This document shows positions 23,966 through 36,934 of a DNA stretch of 64,000 bases, one piece after another. Under the pieces are notes generated by a model. That model was not told the DNA's origin, did not search any database, and saw only the letters and a list, made by a program, of their open reading frames with translations. The stretch covers positions 10,594,571-10,658,570 of the forward strand of contig NC_054534.1 in NCBI RefSeq assembly GCF_017654505.1. Reading direction: 5' to 3'. Numbering within the stretch: position 1 is the stretch's first letter; the number at the start of each line of letters is the position of its first letter. Origin of the DNA: Polyodon spathula. Lineage: Eukaryota; Chordata; Actinopteri; Acipenseriformes; Polyodontidae. Both the position numbers and the translations under genes were made by a program.

Positions 23966-24679
23966 TTGGAGTATTTGGGGTATCGAGTAGGGGGCGGCCA
24001 GATCAGACCGCTAGTTGCTAAGGTGAAAGCCTTGGCTGACTGGCCGGTTCCTACAACCAAAACCCAGGTGCGCTCTTTCTTGGGACTAGCGGGTTATTAT
24101 AGAAAGTTCATCCCAAGCTTCACTGCGCTTGCTGCTCCCTTGACAGACCTCACCCGGAAGGCTGCCCCAAATACGGTTCAGTGGATGGAGTCGTGCCAGA
24201 GGGCTTTTCTCGCCTTGAAGCGGAGGCTGTGTAGTAAGCCAGTACTATGCAGCCCGGATTTTGGTAAGAGGTTCACCCTGCAGACGGATGCGTCAGAGAC
24301 AGGTCTCGGGCCAGTGTTGTCTCAGGAGGTTCGGGGAAGCGAGCACCCAGTCCTGTATATCAGCAGGAAGCTCCTTCCCCGCGAGAAAAATTATAGCACC
24401 ATCGAGAAGGAGTGTCTCGCGGTAAAATGGGCAGTCGAGTCACTCCGGTACTACCTCCTGGGGCAACACTTCACCCTGGTTACAGATCATGCCCCCTTAG
24501 CATGGCTTCACTGGATGAAAGATAGCAACGCCAGAATCACATGGTGGTACTTGGCCTTGCAGCCCTATGCCTTCAGGGTAGTCCACCGAGCAGGAAAGCT
24601 GCATCAAAACGCAGACTTTTTTCTCTCAGGAAGGCATGGGGGTGTAAGATTTTCAAATGAACCGGTGGTGTCATTCTGA
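23966..24679 (+). pseudogene. Connection and RNase H domain of the Gmr1-like element
   Basis: Directly continues the reverse-transcriptase frame after the TAG: LEYLGYRVGG, then SFLGLAGYYRKFIPSF (the Ty3-type thumb/connection). The RNase H follows with LQTDASETGLG (first Asp about 24287), YSTIEKECLAVKWAVESLRYYL (Glu) and LVTDHAPLAWL (Asp). The frame ends with TGA at 24677-24679, immediately before the polypurine tract, so no integrase follows. This confirms that integrase lies only upstream. RNase H would remove RNA from the RNA/DNA hybrid. The visible catalytic acids are intact. Confidence 0.88.
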
Positions 24680-24690
24680 GGGGAAGGATA
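24678..24690 (+). promoter_or_regulatory. Polypurine tract (plus-strand primer) of the Gmr1-like element
   Basis: GAGGGGAAGGATA lies directly before the 3' LTR start TGTAACAGG, the expected position and composition. Confidence 0.8.
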
Positions 24691-25021
24691 TGTAACAGGG
24701 AGAGATCTGTGCTGACTCTGCTGGCATGTTCACGGGCTGCAGAAAGAGGGCGGCAGTCGTCCAACAACCGCCTGTGAGTCATGGCAGTGACACAGGGAGG
24801 TGGGAAAGTGGGTGTGTGGACTTTCCCCCTCTCTGAGAGGCGCGTCTTGGGAGATTGTTAGCCCTATAAATTAACGCTCTGTTGTTTCCTCAGATCTGCC
24901 CTGTTAAACGCGCCGAGAGTGTGGAAGCGCTGGTCAACGACCGAGAACCAGTGGGAGAGAAAGAAACGGAGGTTCAGAGCGAGACATTGAGGGCGGGGAA
25001 CCCTTGGGCAGACCTCTGATT
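24691..25021 (+). repeat. 3' LTR of the Gmr1-like element, truncated
   Basis: Aligns with 19314-19652, including TATAAAT (about 24866). Similarity stops abruptly after GCAGACCTCTGAT at 25020, where the 5' LTR goes on for at least 340 bp. Compared with the 5' LTR it lacks a short GAATGGCT segment and has several substitutions, so the copies have diverged since insertion. Confidence 0.88.
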
Positions 25022-27702
25022 TCGTTGAGATTCCTTGTTGTCAAAATTATTCAGTGAAAAAATAATCGTCTGGCTAACAATTTTGGAATCTTCTGTATTC
25101 CGCCTCCACCTTTAACTCCCGTGACATCTCCAGTTACTTTTTCACTACTGATTTTAAATTTTACACAAAGCAAAACAAATACTTTAAACAAACCTTTGCA
25201 TCGCTATCCTAATCAAAAGTACGTGTTCTGTGTGTGTGAGGAAACGGATCCTGTGTGCTATTTCATTGGCTATTTCAGTACCTCTGTGAGCTGTGATTGG
25301 CTTAATGGGAATGTCACTCAACAATGTAGACTGAGCATGTTGAATATGCATGTTATATTAAAGAGGCGGGGTGTTTTAAATAATTCCAAAACGATTCAGT
25401 ACATCGATGCAATTTTATAAAGTTTATAAACAAAAATTGGCTGTATGTTTGACACCCCTGCTTTAGAGTATTAACTATTTATTTTAAACTATGTAATTCA
25501 GCTTTAACTGCAACCTATTTAAACAAAAAAGTCCTGCTGAAGCTCACAGGGAATTATATTAAATTTCGCACAGAGGACAGGTTTATGGGACGTGTGTTAT
25601 TGATTGTACTGACATAGCACTGTCACCCCGATCCATGGAGCCTGCTCTGCAGGGTGGCAGTGCCTACAAGGAAGAGAATTGAGGCTACGTCTCTTCAATC
25701 AATATTTACCGAGTAAGCAGAACAAAAAGAAAAATATGCCATTGCGCTGCTGCTTTTATTATATATGCATTAAATGAAAAAGGAAAAGGGCTTTTTTATT
25801 TTATTTTTTTTTTATATCACACAAGTTTAAGTTGCCTCTGCCTGTCCCCTGCTGAGTGCTGTGTTTGTTGATCACTCATTTTCGGTCAATGTAAGCCCAA
25901 TAAGCATAATAAGCTACTGACCAAAAGATATGCCTGGACTTTTAATATCATGGTGGTTACTGGTAAGTCTCTGAAATTATCGTGCACATAAAACTATCGC
26001 TAACAATACATGTAGTGTGCACGGTATGGTATGTAAATTAGTCAAGTACTGTGCAAGTAAATTAATGCCTTCTCTGTTAGTAAATGGGGCGGTACATTTA
26101 GATTTATAGCACACATTAGGCTCACTACTTTACGTGCAAATTCAGTGCCCTTTCGAAAATGAGGCCCTTAATGTAAAGTGTTACAGATGAAAATGCCTTT
26201 GGAAATGCCTTCTCTACCTCATCCCTCCACTTTGCTGGGGATCAGTCCTCTGCTTCACTCCTCTGCAATCTATATGTCTCCTGCAATGCTTTGGGAAGAG
26301 AGTTAAGACTGTTGCTCAGCCTAATGACTGTTAAGATAATTCAGAGCCAGAGAACTACATCTCATGTTTCGTTGTGTTTTAATGGCTGGCAGCTTGCTTC
26401 CTGTTGCTCCCCCCTTAAGCTCATCTAAACAAGATGTTTCATCTCATGAGAGTTCTCTGGTATTTTTTCTTTTTTTATATAAATAAATACAAGCTCAAAA
26501 GTGGTTCCAAACGTCAAACGATGTACTTAAAAGATAAAAGAGATAAGGCTATCTGTCAACAAAACTTTTCAGATAAGTGAGTAATTAATCGCTACCATGC
26601 AATCAGCTGTCATTAAATCCTCTGTGTGTATTGAAACACACGCTCCCAGGGAAAAATGTGTTAAACTTTGTAAAACTAGCTCTGCTGAACGTATACGAAT
26701 ATATAAACAGTTGAATTACAGCTTCTGTTGGATTTTCTTCTCTGTTTATTATTACTTTGAAAAACACACGTATACAAATTAGAAACAGAAAAACATAACA
26801 TTTGATGTGAGCTTGTATGTGGAAGACCTGATATCTTGAGCTATCTTGTCTAAAATGAGCATGTGTCATTGTCACCACGAGCTCGGGGTGTGCACAAACC
26901 TGATACTCATACTTGGAATTGCCTTTAAGAAGTATTTATCAACGGGCATTCAATAAATCCATTCATTATTAACACGTTGATTTCAAAACAAGAAACTCTG
27001 TCCTCCCTCATGTTTACAAATGAGTGCCAATCAATGGGAATTCAATTCTGTACTGAGGCCCAAATTTATAACCGACCGCAAAAAGCGATGTAGTGTGTGT
27101 GTTCAGTACGGCCGCACTCGGCATCAAAATAACAACCTATTTCATAAGACTAATTAGGTAAGCGAGTGATTCCACAATCAACCAATTTAAATACCCCTCA
27201 CCACAATTAGCGGTGGAGAATTACACACCTCCCACAACAAATAGCAGGTTTAGGCCAACCCTGCGTGTGTAGGCTACACATTCCAAAAGAAAATAAACGG
27301 CACACAAAGACCTCAACGCCTGGTACTAGCCATGGTGATGAGGATGCTCAGAAGCGTGAACTGAAAGTAACCAATGTGGAATTGGAGATTTTAGTAAACC
27401 GTAATTTACAAACTGACTTGATCAGAAGGTTAAAAAAATGAGCTCTTTGCAAATTGTTATCAAATGTTTCTTTGTCCTTGAAAACGATCTCTCCTTCTTG
27501 CTGCAGACAAGTCTCCCACATCACCTTGCCTTGTATATAGCCTACTGTCTGACTGTGTGAAATTAACGCCTAACAGAATTACATATGCATCAAGGGCTAA
27601 AGCGCAGAGACACATTGCCCCCGCAAATCATGTCTTAATTGCGTGTTTATGCCACTACGTGTGCTTTATAATTACCATCCAAGAATTCAGAAACCTTAGC
27701 GC
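25022..27702 (+). other. Non-coding stretch
   Basis: No supported gene. A short frame near 27345-27430 (KRELKVTNVELEILV) faintly recalls a Myb/SANT-like start seen with Harbinger transposons, but it is too short to call. Confidence 0.35.
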
Positions 27703-28043
27703 CCTCAGGGAGGGCTTAGGTCGGCCAGGGAATCCACGGCTCACAGCGCATCAGTGCCCCCTGTGGTCGATAGGGTGCCTGTGGTTCTGCAGTGGAGCCT
27801 CCAGATCTGTGTTGTCCCCCGGCACTATAGGTCTGGCGGCCTCGCTGTGGATCCGCAGCGTGTAAAATGACGGATTGGCAGGAGCTCGGAGGACGCGTGC
27901 TCCAGCCTCCGTTCCCCAAGTCAGCGGGAGGGTTGTGAGCGGTGAGCCGATGATACAGATAATAATTGGGCATACCAAAAAAAACAGGGTAAAAAATTGG
28001 CGACAACTAAATTTATATAAAAAAAAAAAAACAAAACAAAACA
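27703..28043 (+). mobile_element. tRNA-type SINE copy lacking the tRNA head
   Basis: Starts inside the body (AGGGAGGGCTTAGGTCGG) and continues with CAGTGCCCCCTGTGGTCGAT and the CACTATAGGTCTGGCGG segment. It ends with GAGCCGATGATA, AATTGGGCATACC and AATTGGCGACAACTAAATT, followed by an A-rich end. This copy keeps the middle part missing from 8456-8819 and confirms the identity of the 462-658 fragment. Confidence 0.88.
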
Positions 28044-30683
28044 TTTATCTAGAATAAATAATTAACAATGCTTGTACGATTAGAAAATACCAATAATGTG
28101 ATAAGAATGAACTTACTTAAGTTATAGCTACAGAGTCAATTTAATTAAAGCCCCAACATATTTCAACTTGATTTTTTATTGCATGTTACATGTTCTCTAT
28201 GGCAAATTAGTAAGCATTGTTGAATTGATTAAAGCCATTACAACATGCTCTGAGCTTTAATAAAAATGAAATATGTGTGTTTAATGGTTATAAACCTATA
28301 AATGTATAATGCCTATAAACTCTTGCTGGTACTTGGTATGAGAAATGTATGTATTTGAGTGTGTTGCTTTGTTGCTGTGGAAGTTCAGCTGAATTAGATG
28401 GTGGGAAGGGTTCTTAAGGTCAATTCCATGTGAATGGCTTTTCTTAAGAATAGCAAAGTGAGGAATACAAAAGGGTTGTTTCTGAATCTGGTTGTTTGAC
28501 TTTCTGGAGTTTTCTCTTGAACCTTCTCTCAATAGCCTGATTTGAAATGTAACTAATTCCTGACACATTTTGGTGAGACTCCTAGACGAACTGAAATCCA
28601 AACTTTGAAAGTTTTCTTCTTTTCTAAACTACATTTGCCAGTCCATATAACAGCTCAAAGGGGAATTTAAACAGCACATAAAATCGCACTTGTTACAAAG
28701 TCACATCTGGCAATGGAAACCCAAAGTGGAAAAAATTCCTTGAATACTTCTCAATCAGAAGAGTTCATACTATGAGACTGAACCTGCTCGCTATGTTCAG
28801 ATTTTTAACAGCTGTGTAAAAAAAAAAAAGAAGAAAAAAATGTAGGCAAGCCAGTCCAGTAGTGAGCATACTCCAGATTTGCTAGCTTTGATGTGCCCAG
28901 GCTCCTGCAAGCATAGCTTTCAACACTTAGAGCACATTAACTAAAATGTTGAGGACAGACCCTGAATTCACTAAAAGAAAGACTGTTAGCCAAAACACTT
29001 TTTTAAAAGTCAACAGTTTATAATTTCTTTTAAAAAAAACTATTTGAGTGTTTCTGGATTTGGGCTTTATAACAGAAGCGCTATTCTTTCCTAATTTCTG
29101 TTTTTCATATTCAAGGTGTGGTTTTGCTCTTGTGAGAACTAACCTGGGAATGCTTCAAAATAAACAGAAACAAATGTAAAAAATTTGTGTAAACTGTGGA
29201 ATAAAGATAACGCTATACAAGGTCAATAGCCACTGTTCTGGGGCTTCATGAATATCTGACAGAAAAATGACTAATTATATCTCCTATTTGAATGAAAGCA
29301 ATGGGCAGACTTTGGATTCATGTCTGTATAAATGTATGTATATGTTTAATGTTTGTTGCATTTGAAGGATTTTGGGCCATGTTTGATTGAAAAAAGTGTG
29401 GAGCAGGTTTTCTGATCTTGGGCGTGTTGAACTGGCAAACTGAAAGGCTAAACCCTGCTTTATTAAGATACGAGATACCAACCCCCACCCTCGCTAAAGC
29501 ATGAAAAAGCTTTATCACCACGCAACAGGGCAGCTCGTCTCGGGGTTCATTTTCCATCTGTTTAATGGGGAGATCCTTGCAGTTAGTTGTTGCCAACACA
29601 TTCTACGTACATTGCTGTTCCACTCAGACATCAAGCGAATGGAGCTGAAAGTCCTCAAGCGAGTGCTCTTCCTGGACGCTCTCCAGGGTGCTGAACTTGC
29701 AAAGTGACGTATATGGGGTCCTTACTCTCTCCTGGGAGGTGAGCTGAATGGGAGACCCTCTTAATTAAGCACAGATGCCATACTTTCGTTCCTTTAAAAA
29801 CAGAGCCTTGAGTAGAGGACATTGCCATTTGGTAGCTGACTGTGTCTGGAAGGTAAGAGAGCGAGCTGTAGGAGGCCAAGGGTGATATTGTAAAGACAAA
29901 GTTAATTACCAAGGTTTTGCTTTGCATGTGTAGCATTCAGGATAAAATTGAGGCCACATTTTCACAAGTTAGCTGGTATTTTGCGAAAGTTTGGGCAATC
30001 ACTGTGCTGATAGAACTGGTATCTGCAGAAGGTGTGAACGTGACATTAGCACAAAATAAGCCAGGATTATTTGCCTTGAAATCAATGAAGAAAATTGACA
30101 GAACCGGATGGTCTAAAGCATCGGGAGACTTGTCAAAAATCATAGTGGACATTTCCATCAATGTGTTCCATAAGTTTACCAACTAAAGCATCATCATTTT
30201 CTGTGAAATATGTATGAGTAAGCTTGTCGGTGTTTGGCAGTGTTTTAGCTGATGTGATGGACAGTATTGTTGCACAAAGTCACCACAGCCCTCTGCAATC
30301 AACAGTGGCTGTCCAGTAAAGCACAGAGCATTACACAGTCATTCTCTGCTGCTGTGTAACGGCCTCGTAATGGTGACTTCAGCTGGAAGACGCGATTGCT
30401 TTCTCTCAGACACACTTCCTTGTTTAGTTTTAATGTGTTGAGAGTTCAGTTTTGTTATTTTATTGTCAGCATGAACATGTACCACAATGCAACAGAATTT
30501 GTACCACTTGTACATGGTGTTACGTTGCTCTTAAACATGGTGAAACTAGGAGACGGAATAGACCTTAAACTGAAAACATATTTTTTTAGTTTGAAATCCC
30601 AAAAAAAAATTATATTTAACAAGTATAAATAAATATATATATAATACATATATAATATTTTAAATCCAAAAATATTTATATAT
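28044..30683 (+). other. Non-coding stretch with unexplained minus-strand open frames
   Basis: Minus-strand frames at 29318-29599, 29655-29936 and 29937-30182 follow one another. The last two are in the same frame, separated by one TGA. No known domain is recognised, so no gene is called. Confidence 0.35.
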
Positions 30684-30703
30684 TAAATATATATATATAT
30701 ATC

Positions 30704-30779
<76 letters not shown>

Positions 30780-30790
30780 TATATTATATT
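30684..30790 (+). repeat. (AT)n-rich microsatellite
   Basis: Interrupted TA runs ending in TATTATATTATATT. Confidence 0.95.
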
Positions 30791-32505
30791 ATATTTTTGA
30801 TGTATTTCACTTTAGTTTTTGATCAAGCTAGTTACTACTTCCAGTAGTTGCCACAATAATCTGACTTTGATTGATCATTGACCAATAAAATCAGGTGATA
30901 ATGTGTTTGTGAAGCAACAGAGAACCAATCACATGCGACGTTTGAACATTATTTGATCCTCTGACGTCTAAACCTCTGCTGTATCCTAGGATACAGTGTA
31001 TGGCTGCTAATTACAATGGCGGAGTCAAAATAAAACAGCATTTTAATCCAAATATTGTGTATTTAAGTTTATGTCTTGCTCATTGTTTTTGGAAATCTGT
31101 TCTACTTGGGCCACAGAGGGTGGTTTCAATCTCGTCTGCTAATGTGGACGATATCTTTCTTTCTGACGCATGCACGGCTCTACTGTTACACACACCTAAT
31201 CCTAGCATCAGTGTAAACTATGGAAGGAATACAGCAGTGTGCCTAATTTTAAATGATTTTCTGAATAGCTTGAAAAATAAAGTCTATCCTTATGAAACCT
31301 AACAGGACAAAGGGTCTGATTCACCACTGTGTACCGGCCTCATGGTTTCAGTGGAAACTTGCGAGTGTTGGAAGGATTGCTGCATACCCAGATTCCCAAA
31401 AGTTGCTTTGTGGCATATCTGTTGCCTTGATTAACCGCCAAACCCTAAATTGTAGGCATTCCTATGACCACTGTGAACTGTGACTGCTGTAATGCGGAAC
31501 TTAATTACTGCAGCTCTGACTTGTCATCATTTCTACACAAACAGTGCTAAGAAAAATATATGTTTTAAAGCTATGCTGTTGATCTGAATAAATAAAACAA
31601 TTAAGGAAAATAATATTTACACTGAAACATAATTCTTACATTACACTGAAACATAATTCTTTACTATTTCAAGCAAAGTAGTCAGATTTGACCAGTTTAT
31701 TTTTCCATTACCAAGATAGCAAGATAGGGAATGATCTTTTCTTTTTCATGCTACTTGCTGCACATTAGAGCCACCTAGTTATTCTCCTTCAATAGTTTTG
31801 ACATTATGATATTGAAGTGAGAAAGGGGGTGTACACTAGGCCTCTTATGTTTGGTTAGAATAGTCATTAACTAATTAACAAGTCCTGGAGTAGTACAAAC
31901 TAGTCCTGCTGTATTAAAAAAAAAAAAAAACACACACACACATACGCCAGTACATATCAATGTACTGCACATTAACAATTTAATGATGGAATGATGATAA
32001 TGATGATTGGATAACAATTAAAAGGTGCTTTATGAATGATACAACTGGAGAATCTGCAAGTCAGCGCTGAGCTGCTTTTGAAGCTTATAGGAATAACTGG
32101 CATGGAGAGATAGCTTTCTAACAGTGTGTGAACACACATATTATTTCTTAGCAGTGTATGTCAGTTAATTACAGTGGATATCATACTGCAAGTGGAAATC
32201 ATGGAAGATGAGCAATGAGGTAGTTAATGCATCATTGTAACTGCAGGAGGATGGCTTGATGCCCCCATGAAACATAAACGCAAATATGCCTCAGAAAACT
32301 TCCTGTGCTAATGAAATGTCTGAAAGCACCGCCCCAGCAAGAGGGCAGTTACTGCAGTTCTCTGAATCTACGCATTTCCTCAGCATGCATGTTATGTTGT
32401 TGTCTTTGGGGATTAGATGGTGACTTCAATAGATGACTGAACCCGAGATATGAGGTCTGCCAGACGTTCTCCAAAATTTTCTTGAACACCCAATGAAACT
32501 GAGGT
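30791..32505 (+). other. Non-coding stretch
   Basis: No gene supported. A duplicated ACACTGAAACATAATTCTTA lies near 31618-31660 and an A-rich plus (CA)n run near 31916-31942. Confidence 0.4.
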
Positions 32506-32526
32506 GGGGGGGGGGGGGGGGGGGGG
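32506..32526 (+). repeat. Poly(G) run of 21
   Basis: An uninterrupted G21, able to form a G-quadruplex on this strand. Length may be unreliable in an assembly. Confidence 0.95.
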
Positions 32527-32634
32527 TGGACAAAAAAACAGTTCTTTGTTTCAAACGATGCAAAATAGAAGGCATCACTTCCGTCCCATTTTTACAAAAA
32601 ATTTGTTGTAAACGTTTAATTATTTACATGTATA

Positions 32635-32709
<75 letters not shown>

Positions 32710-32710
32710 C

Positions 32711-32757
<47 letters not shown>
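32635..32757. repeat. (ATT)n followed by (AAT)n, self-complementary
   Basis: About 25 ATT units (32635-32709), one C, then about 16 AAT units (32711-32757). The two blocks are reverse complements, giving a long AT-only foldback. Confidence 0.95.
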
Positions 32758-32759
<2 letters not shown>

Positions 32760-33161
32760 GTTTTAAGGATGCTTTTCAAAGTTGGTTGATATTTTAGAAA
32801 TTAAAATGTGTTTGTAAGGCTAAAAGTGATTGAATGAATATGCAAAATGTTGGAATCTCAGGCTTCCGGCTAGGAAAAGAGCACAAGATGACAACGGAAC
32901 ACTGGTTTTGACCTCAGCTCACAACCAGAACTGCTTGACAGAGACACACACAAAGGTACTATGAGTGAAAGAGTGCTGGCAACGCACCACTCCTCCCCTT
33001 TTAGACAGGTCAGGTAGACGCCAGCACTTGTTCTATTTTTCAACCAAAAAAAATAAATCCTCTTCAAAAAAACTCTATACCTACAGTACCTGTTCTGGCC
33101 TAGGTCCATGGAATCACTATATCCCACTGCTAACAGTAGTGATGTCCCCAGTCCGGGAAGC

Positions 33162-33815
33162 TGACAGAAACACACAGGTGTTACGGGTGGAAGGCGCTGG
33201 TGCATGTATTTATTTACTGACACCAAAAATAAAAAGGATAGACAAAAAAACACTGCTCAAAGAGCAAAATAAAAGTTTCAACAAAAACAAATCTTGAACA
33301 CAAATACCTCCACCAAAACCATGTACCCTGCTGGTCCTTCCAGCATGCGTATCACTTCTGTCTTTCTTTTTTGCTTTGCTCCTGCTCCAGTTCCTCCTTC
33401 CAAACAGTCATCCCAACCAGCAAAAGTTGTGGCTTTTTATACGTGTGACCATCTCTGGATTAGCAATAAATTAATCAATGCAGCAATGGCCACATTCTAC
33501 ACGAGAGCTTTTACTGTGTGTGGCCGACAGCTAATTTATCAATAATCACCAGCTGCAGACCACACATTTGTCTGGCAGAGACGAACTGATAACTATTGCC
33601 TCTGCCAGAACACATTTAACTGTACAATAATACATTTAAATTAGAATTCACCCATGTTTTAACCCCAACCAGTACTTTTTAAATCATACACTACATCTCC
33701 ACAAACCATTTATTAAATAAACTGACAATACATTTAAATACACCCATAGATTCATACATTTTTAGCAGGGCTTTGTCCTGCCCCATGTTTACGTGCAGGG
33801 ATCTGCCCTGCTACA
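33162..33815 (-). mobile_element. Probable solo LTR, minus orientation, related to 54341-54973
   Basis: It begins TGACAGAAACAC and ends GCCCTGCTACA. Shared with 54341-54973 in the same order are a T-rich/CTCC-TGCTCC-AGTTCCTCC block, a TATA-like block, GTGACCATCTC, GATTAGCAA-AAATTA and GGCCAC-TTCT-CACGAG. In the minus orientation it reads TGTAGCAGGG to CTGTCA with a TATAAAAA promoter near 33436. The 5-bp flanks (GAAGC and GGGTC) do not match, so either end may be off, or the element may have recombined. Confidence 0.6.
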
Positions 33816-34513
33816 GGGTCTAAAAAATAAAACATATCTAAAACCAAAAAGCCATTGAGGTTATTCATCCCGAACAACAGTGATGCATGTGACTCCAGGC
33901 AAACCATATCCTAGCAACCTGAAACGCTACAATCTTAGAAGAGTAATAAAAGGATTCATCTTTTTAATTGCACAAGCACATTTGAATTCTAACAGAAGGT
34001 GATAAATAAGAACAGCACTGGCATGGTAACCATAGCAACAAGACTGAGGCCAAGCTGACTCCCTAGAATTTCCAGGTTCTGCCGAACCAATTATTGTTGT
34101 TATTGAAGCAGCGAGATACTAAAATGTGTGTAAGCTGTAAACACCCTTAAGGTCACAGAAAGAGCAGGCTTTGTTTATGTAAGATTGTCTCAGCCAGAGT
34201 AGAAAAGAGAGCACGCAACAACTGAAAAACACCAGCTCCAATTAATCCAGCTGAACACCTCAAATATTCAATAAACTTGGAAGAAAACTTCAAATTTGAG
34301 TTAAAAAGGAACTATATTAACCTGGATCTCCACGGAAGAAAGGAAAATGAATAATTGATGTGTTAACAAAGAAGTGATGGGACCTGCCGGACCGGTCATC
34401 TCAGTGTGAAGAGGAGTCTCATTAAACAAAGGCGGCTGATGTTTGTCCAGTATTAAGGGGTGTATTAAAATATTGTTTCATTAAACACAAGGGGCTGAAA
34501 ACATATTTTGTGA
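33816..34513 (+). other. Non-coding stretch
   Basis: Nothing recognised. Confidence 0.4.
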
Positions 34514-34722
34514 GTGAGTCTGTGTGGTCTGGTAGTTAAAGAAAAGGGCCCAGTTGAAATCCCGGCTCACTCGTTGACTCACTGTGTGATCTTGAGCAAG
34601 TCACTTCTGCTCCATCCTTCGGGTGAGACGTTGTAAGTCACTCTGTATCTGATGCACAGTTCACACACCCTATAGTCTCTGTAAGTCGCCTTGGATAAAG
34701 GTGTCTGCTAAATAAACAAATA
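34514..34722 (+). mobile_element. SINE of a second family, with L2-clade tail
   Basis: The head GTGTGGTCTGGTAGTTAAAG and GTTGAAATCCCGGCTC resemble tRNA-type A and B boxes. The body has TTGAGCAAGTCACTTCTGCTC. The tail CGCCTTGGATAAAGGTGTCTGCTAAATAAA is the well-known 3' end shared by many fish SINEs and L2-like LINEs. A tail fragment of the same kind lies at 43190-43244. Confidence 0.85.
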
Positions 34723-36930
34723 ATGATACATATATAGAAGGAAAATACCAATAATCCAAAAAATGTGCTACTATAAATAAGAACAAATGCAATGGGTGTT
34801 AAGTTTATGTATTGTGGATTCTAATTAAACAAAATATCATTTACAACAGATTTATAAATAACTAATATCGTATTAATTAGAATTCACTGAGATTTGCATT
34901 TTGATACTTAATGACTCTTATTTACTCAAATATTTATCCTGCTCGCATATTCATATTATTATTTTTTACAGATTTAGAGTATTACTATTTCTTCCTCTAG
35001 AAAAGATAAATTACAGACAACTGATGCATGCATTCTTTTCTATGTAATTCATATTTCCACTGAGCTGAGATACTACCTAGATATTATTGATTGCTGAAAC
35101 TTAATCTACTGATTTATGCTATTGTGATATTAATCTTATTTTCTATCTATTTTCTGACATTTTGATTACATTTATGTAAGATACAACAGTGCTATGGGGT
35201 TCACTGCTAAATTGTTTGTCTGCAATCATGAGCTAATTATATTAACAAACCATTACGCATATTAATGAACAGTGTCCTTAATTTGAACATTCCAACTTCA
35301 GTTCTTCCTACAGTATGTAAAGATTAGCTCAGGCAAACTCTTGAGTGAGAATAATCTACTGACTGGTATCATGGTATCCCTACTATTACCTGAACAGAAA
35401 GAATGAAGACATTCACTCCGGGATGGCAGTCTGAAATGTTAACATACACCAAGCTGAGGGGGTAGATCGTTTGAAGCCTGAAGCAGTTCATAATGCCGAA
35501 AAAGTACTGAGAGTTATTTCAAGGGATCCGAGAAAAAAGGAAACAGCACAGGTCCAGTATATCTTTGTTATAACTTATATGAACGTGATACTGGCACTTT
35601 ACATTTCTAACTAATACCTGCCTTGCTGAAAGAGGTTTCCATGGCAATCAACATGGAATATACTGCCTCATTATTTCTCCTTTGTGCAGCAGTGCAGTCC
35701 ATGTTCTTTTCTAACGATACAGTATTCTAAAATATTCTTATTTTTCATTTTGTCTTGTACTACAGTTGCAAACACCTGTGGAAGTTAATGATCGTTTCTT
35801 GGCTATATATACACATTTCAGGTGAAACTGGCATGCATCTTCTAATGTCTCATTATTGTAATCAAAACCATTGCAGATACACATTTTTTGGTGGTCAAAT
35901 CCAGAACAAAAGGTCACACTTGGTCATTCCGAATAACAATAAAAAACGTTTTGTGATTAAACTGAAGTTGAATTGAGGTTTCGTTTCTACAGCTGCTGTC
36001 CGCTTCCCTTTTTTATTGTGATAGTATGGTTCAGATTACATTGTAGGTCAGTTCAGACCCCAGTGTTTCGGATTATCAAGAGTCCACTGAATAATCAAAT
36101 ACCAGTCAGGCTGCTCAAACCATTTATTGTAGGCTGGCTTCTTTAAAAACGAAGGAAACCTCTTTCTATTAAAGTCGGACAACACGTTTTTCAAAGAAAA
36201 TGATGAAGTGTGAGGAAATCTGAACCAAGCAAAGACTGCTTCAGATTTCCAATGTGGACAGCATTATTATGATTACAAGCCAAATAAGATAGGAAATGTA
36301 TGCTTCTGATGCATTGTCAGTCCCACAAGTACTTCCTACAGGGTGAAATACATTCAAAGTGTCTTTAATTTTAGTTCTAGTATGATAAAGATTTCTAACA
36401 CTAAAAAAGCACCACTTACAGCGCAAAGCCAGAGGAATCCAGCTGGCACACAGTCTCCTGGCTCACCAATCATCTTCAAGTCCACTGAACCACTGAGACC
36501 ACTAAATGTGTGCACATGGTTAAGCTAGTATAAGCTAGTATTCATCCACATTTCATTGCCATTTTGTGGTCTTGCTTACCACTTTAGCTGCTCAGAACTA
36601 TATTTTTTCACAAGTCACAAATCTTCACCACTACAGTAACTATCGCAGCCAGGAAAGACAGTTCATGATTGTTCTTTTTTGTTATGCAATTGTTAATGAC
36701 TGTTATTTCTTCAGGGGCTTCCTCTTCTGCAATGCCATCCAATCCCCTGGTACTGATCGGCATCAATTCGACTTTGTAGCAAACATCATAGGGCTCTGTT
36801 ATCTGTATTCATCTGTAGATTGTGTTGTTTTTTTTTGTCAATTTCCCCATTCCTTCTCATTAATCTGCAGATCTCAGCCCCTCGTGCAATCTGTGTGGCC
36901 TTAATATGAAATGTATTCCTTTGTAGCAGA
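34723..36930 (+). other. Non-coding stretch
   Basis: AT-rich. A short tandem TAAGCTAGTA pair lies near 36523-36540. No gene supported. Confidence 0.4.
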
Positions 36931-36934
36931 CGTC

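Larger units (their letters stand above)
19314..25021 (+). mobile_element. Gmr1-like Ty3/gypsy LTR retrotransposon (inactive)
   Basis: It starts TGTAACAGGGAG at 19314 and the same LTR start recurs at 24691 after a polypurine tract. Between them, in order, lie gag with a SCAN-like segment and a CCHC knuckle, protease (LLDSG), integrase (HHCC and DDE), reverse transcriptase (YIDD) and RNase H. Integrase before reverse transcriptase is the Ty1/copia order, yet the reverse transcriptase is Ty3-type. That combination defines the Gmr1-like group described from fish and other deuterostomes. Frameshifts, five or more stops, a mutated catalytic residue, an inverted duplication in the leader and a truncated 3' LTR show that the copy is dead. 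No target-site duplication can be tested because the 3' end is lost. Confidence 0.88.

Noticed and set aside
27340..27430. Harbinger Myb-like fragment (KRELKVTNVELEILV)
   Set aside because: Too short, no start or inverted repeats found; may be chance.
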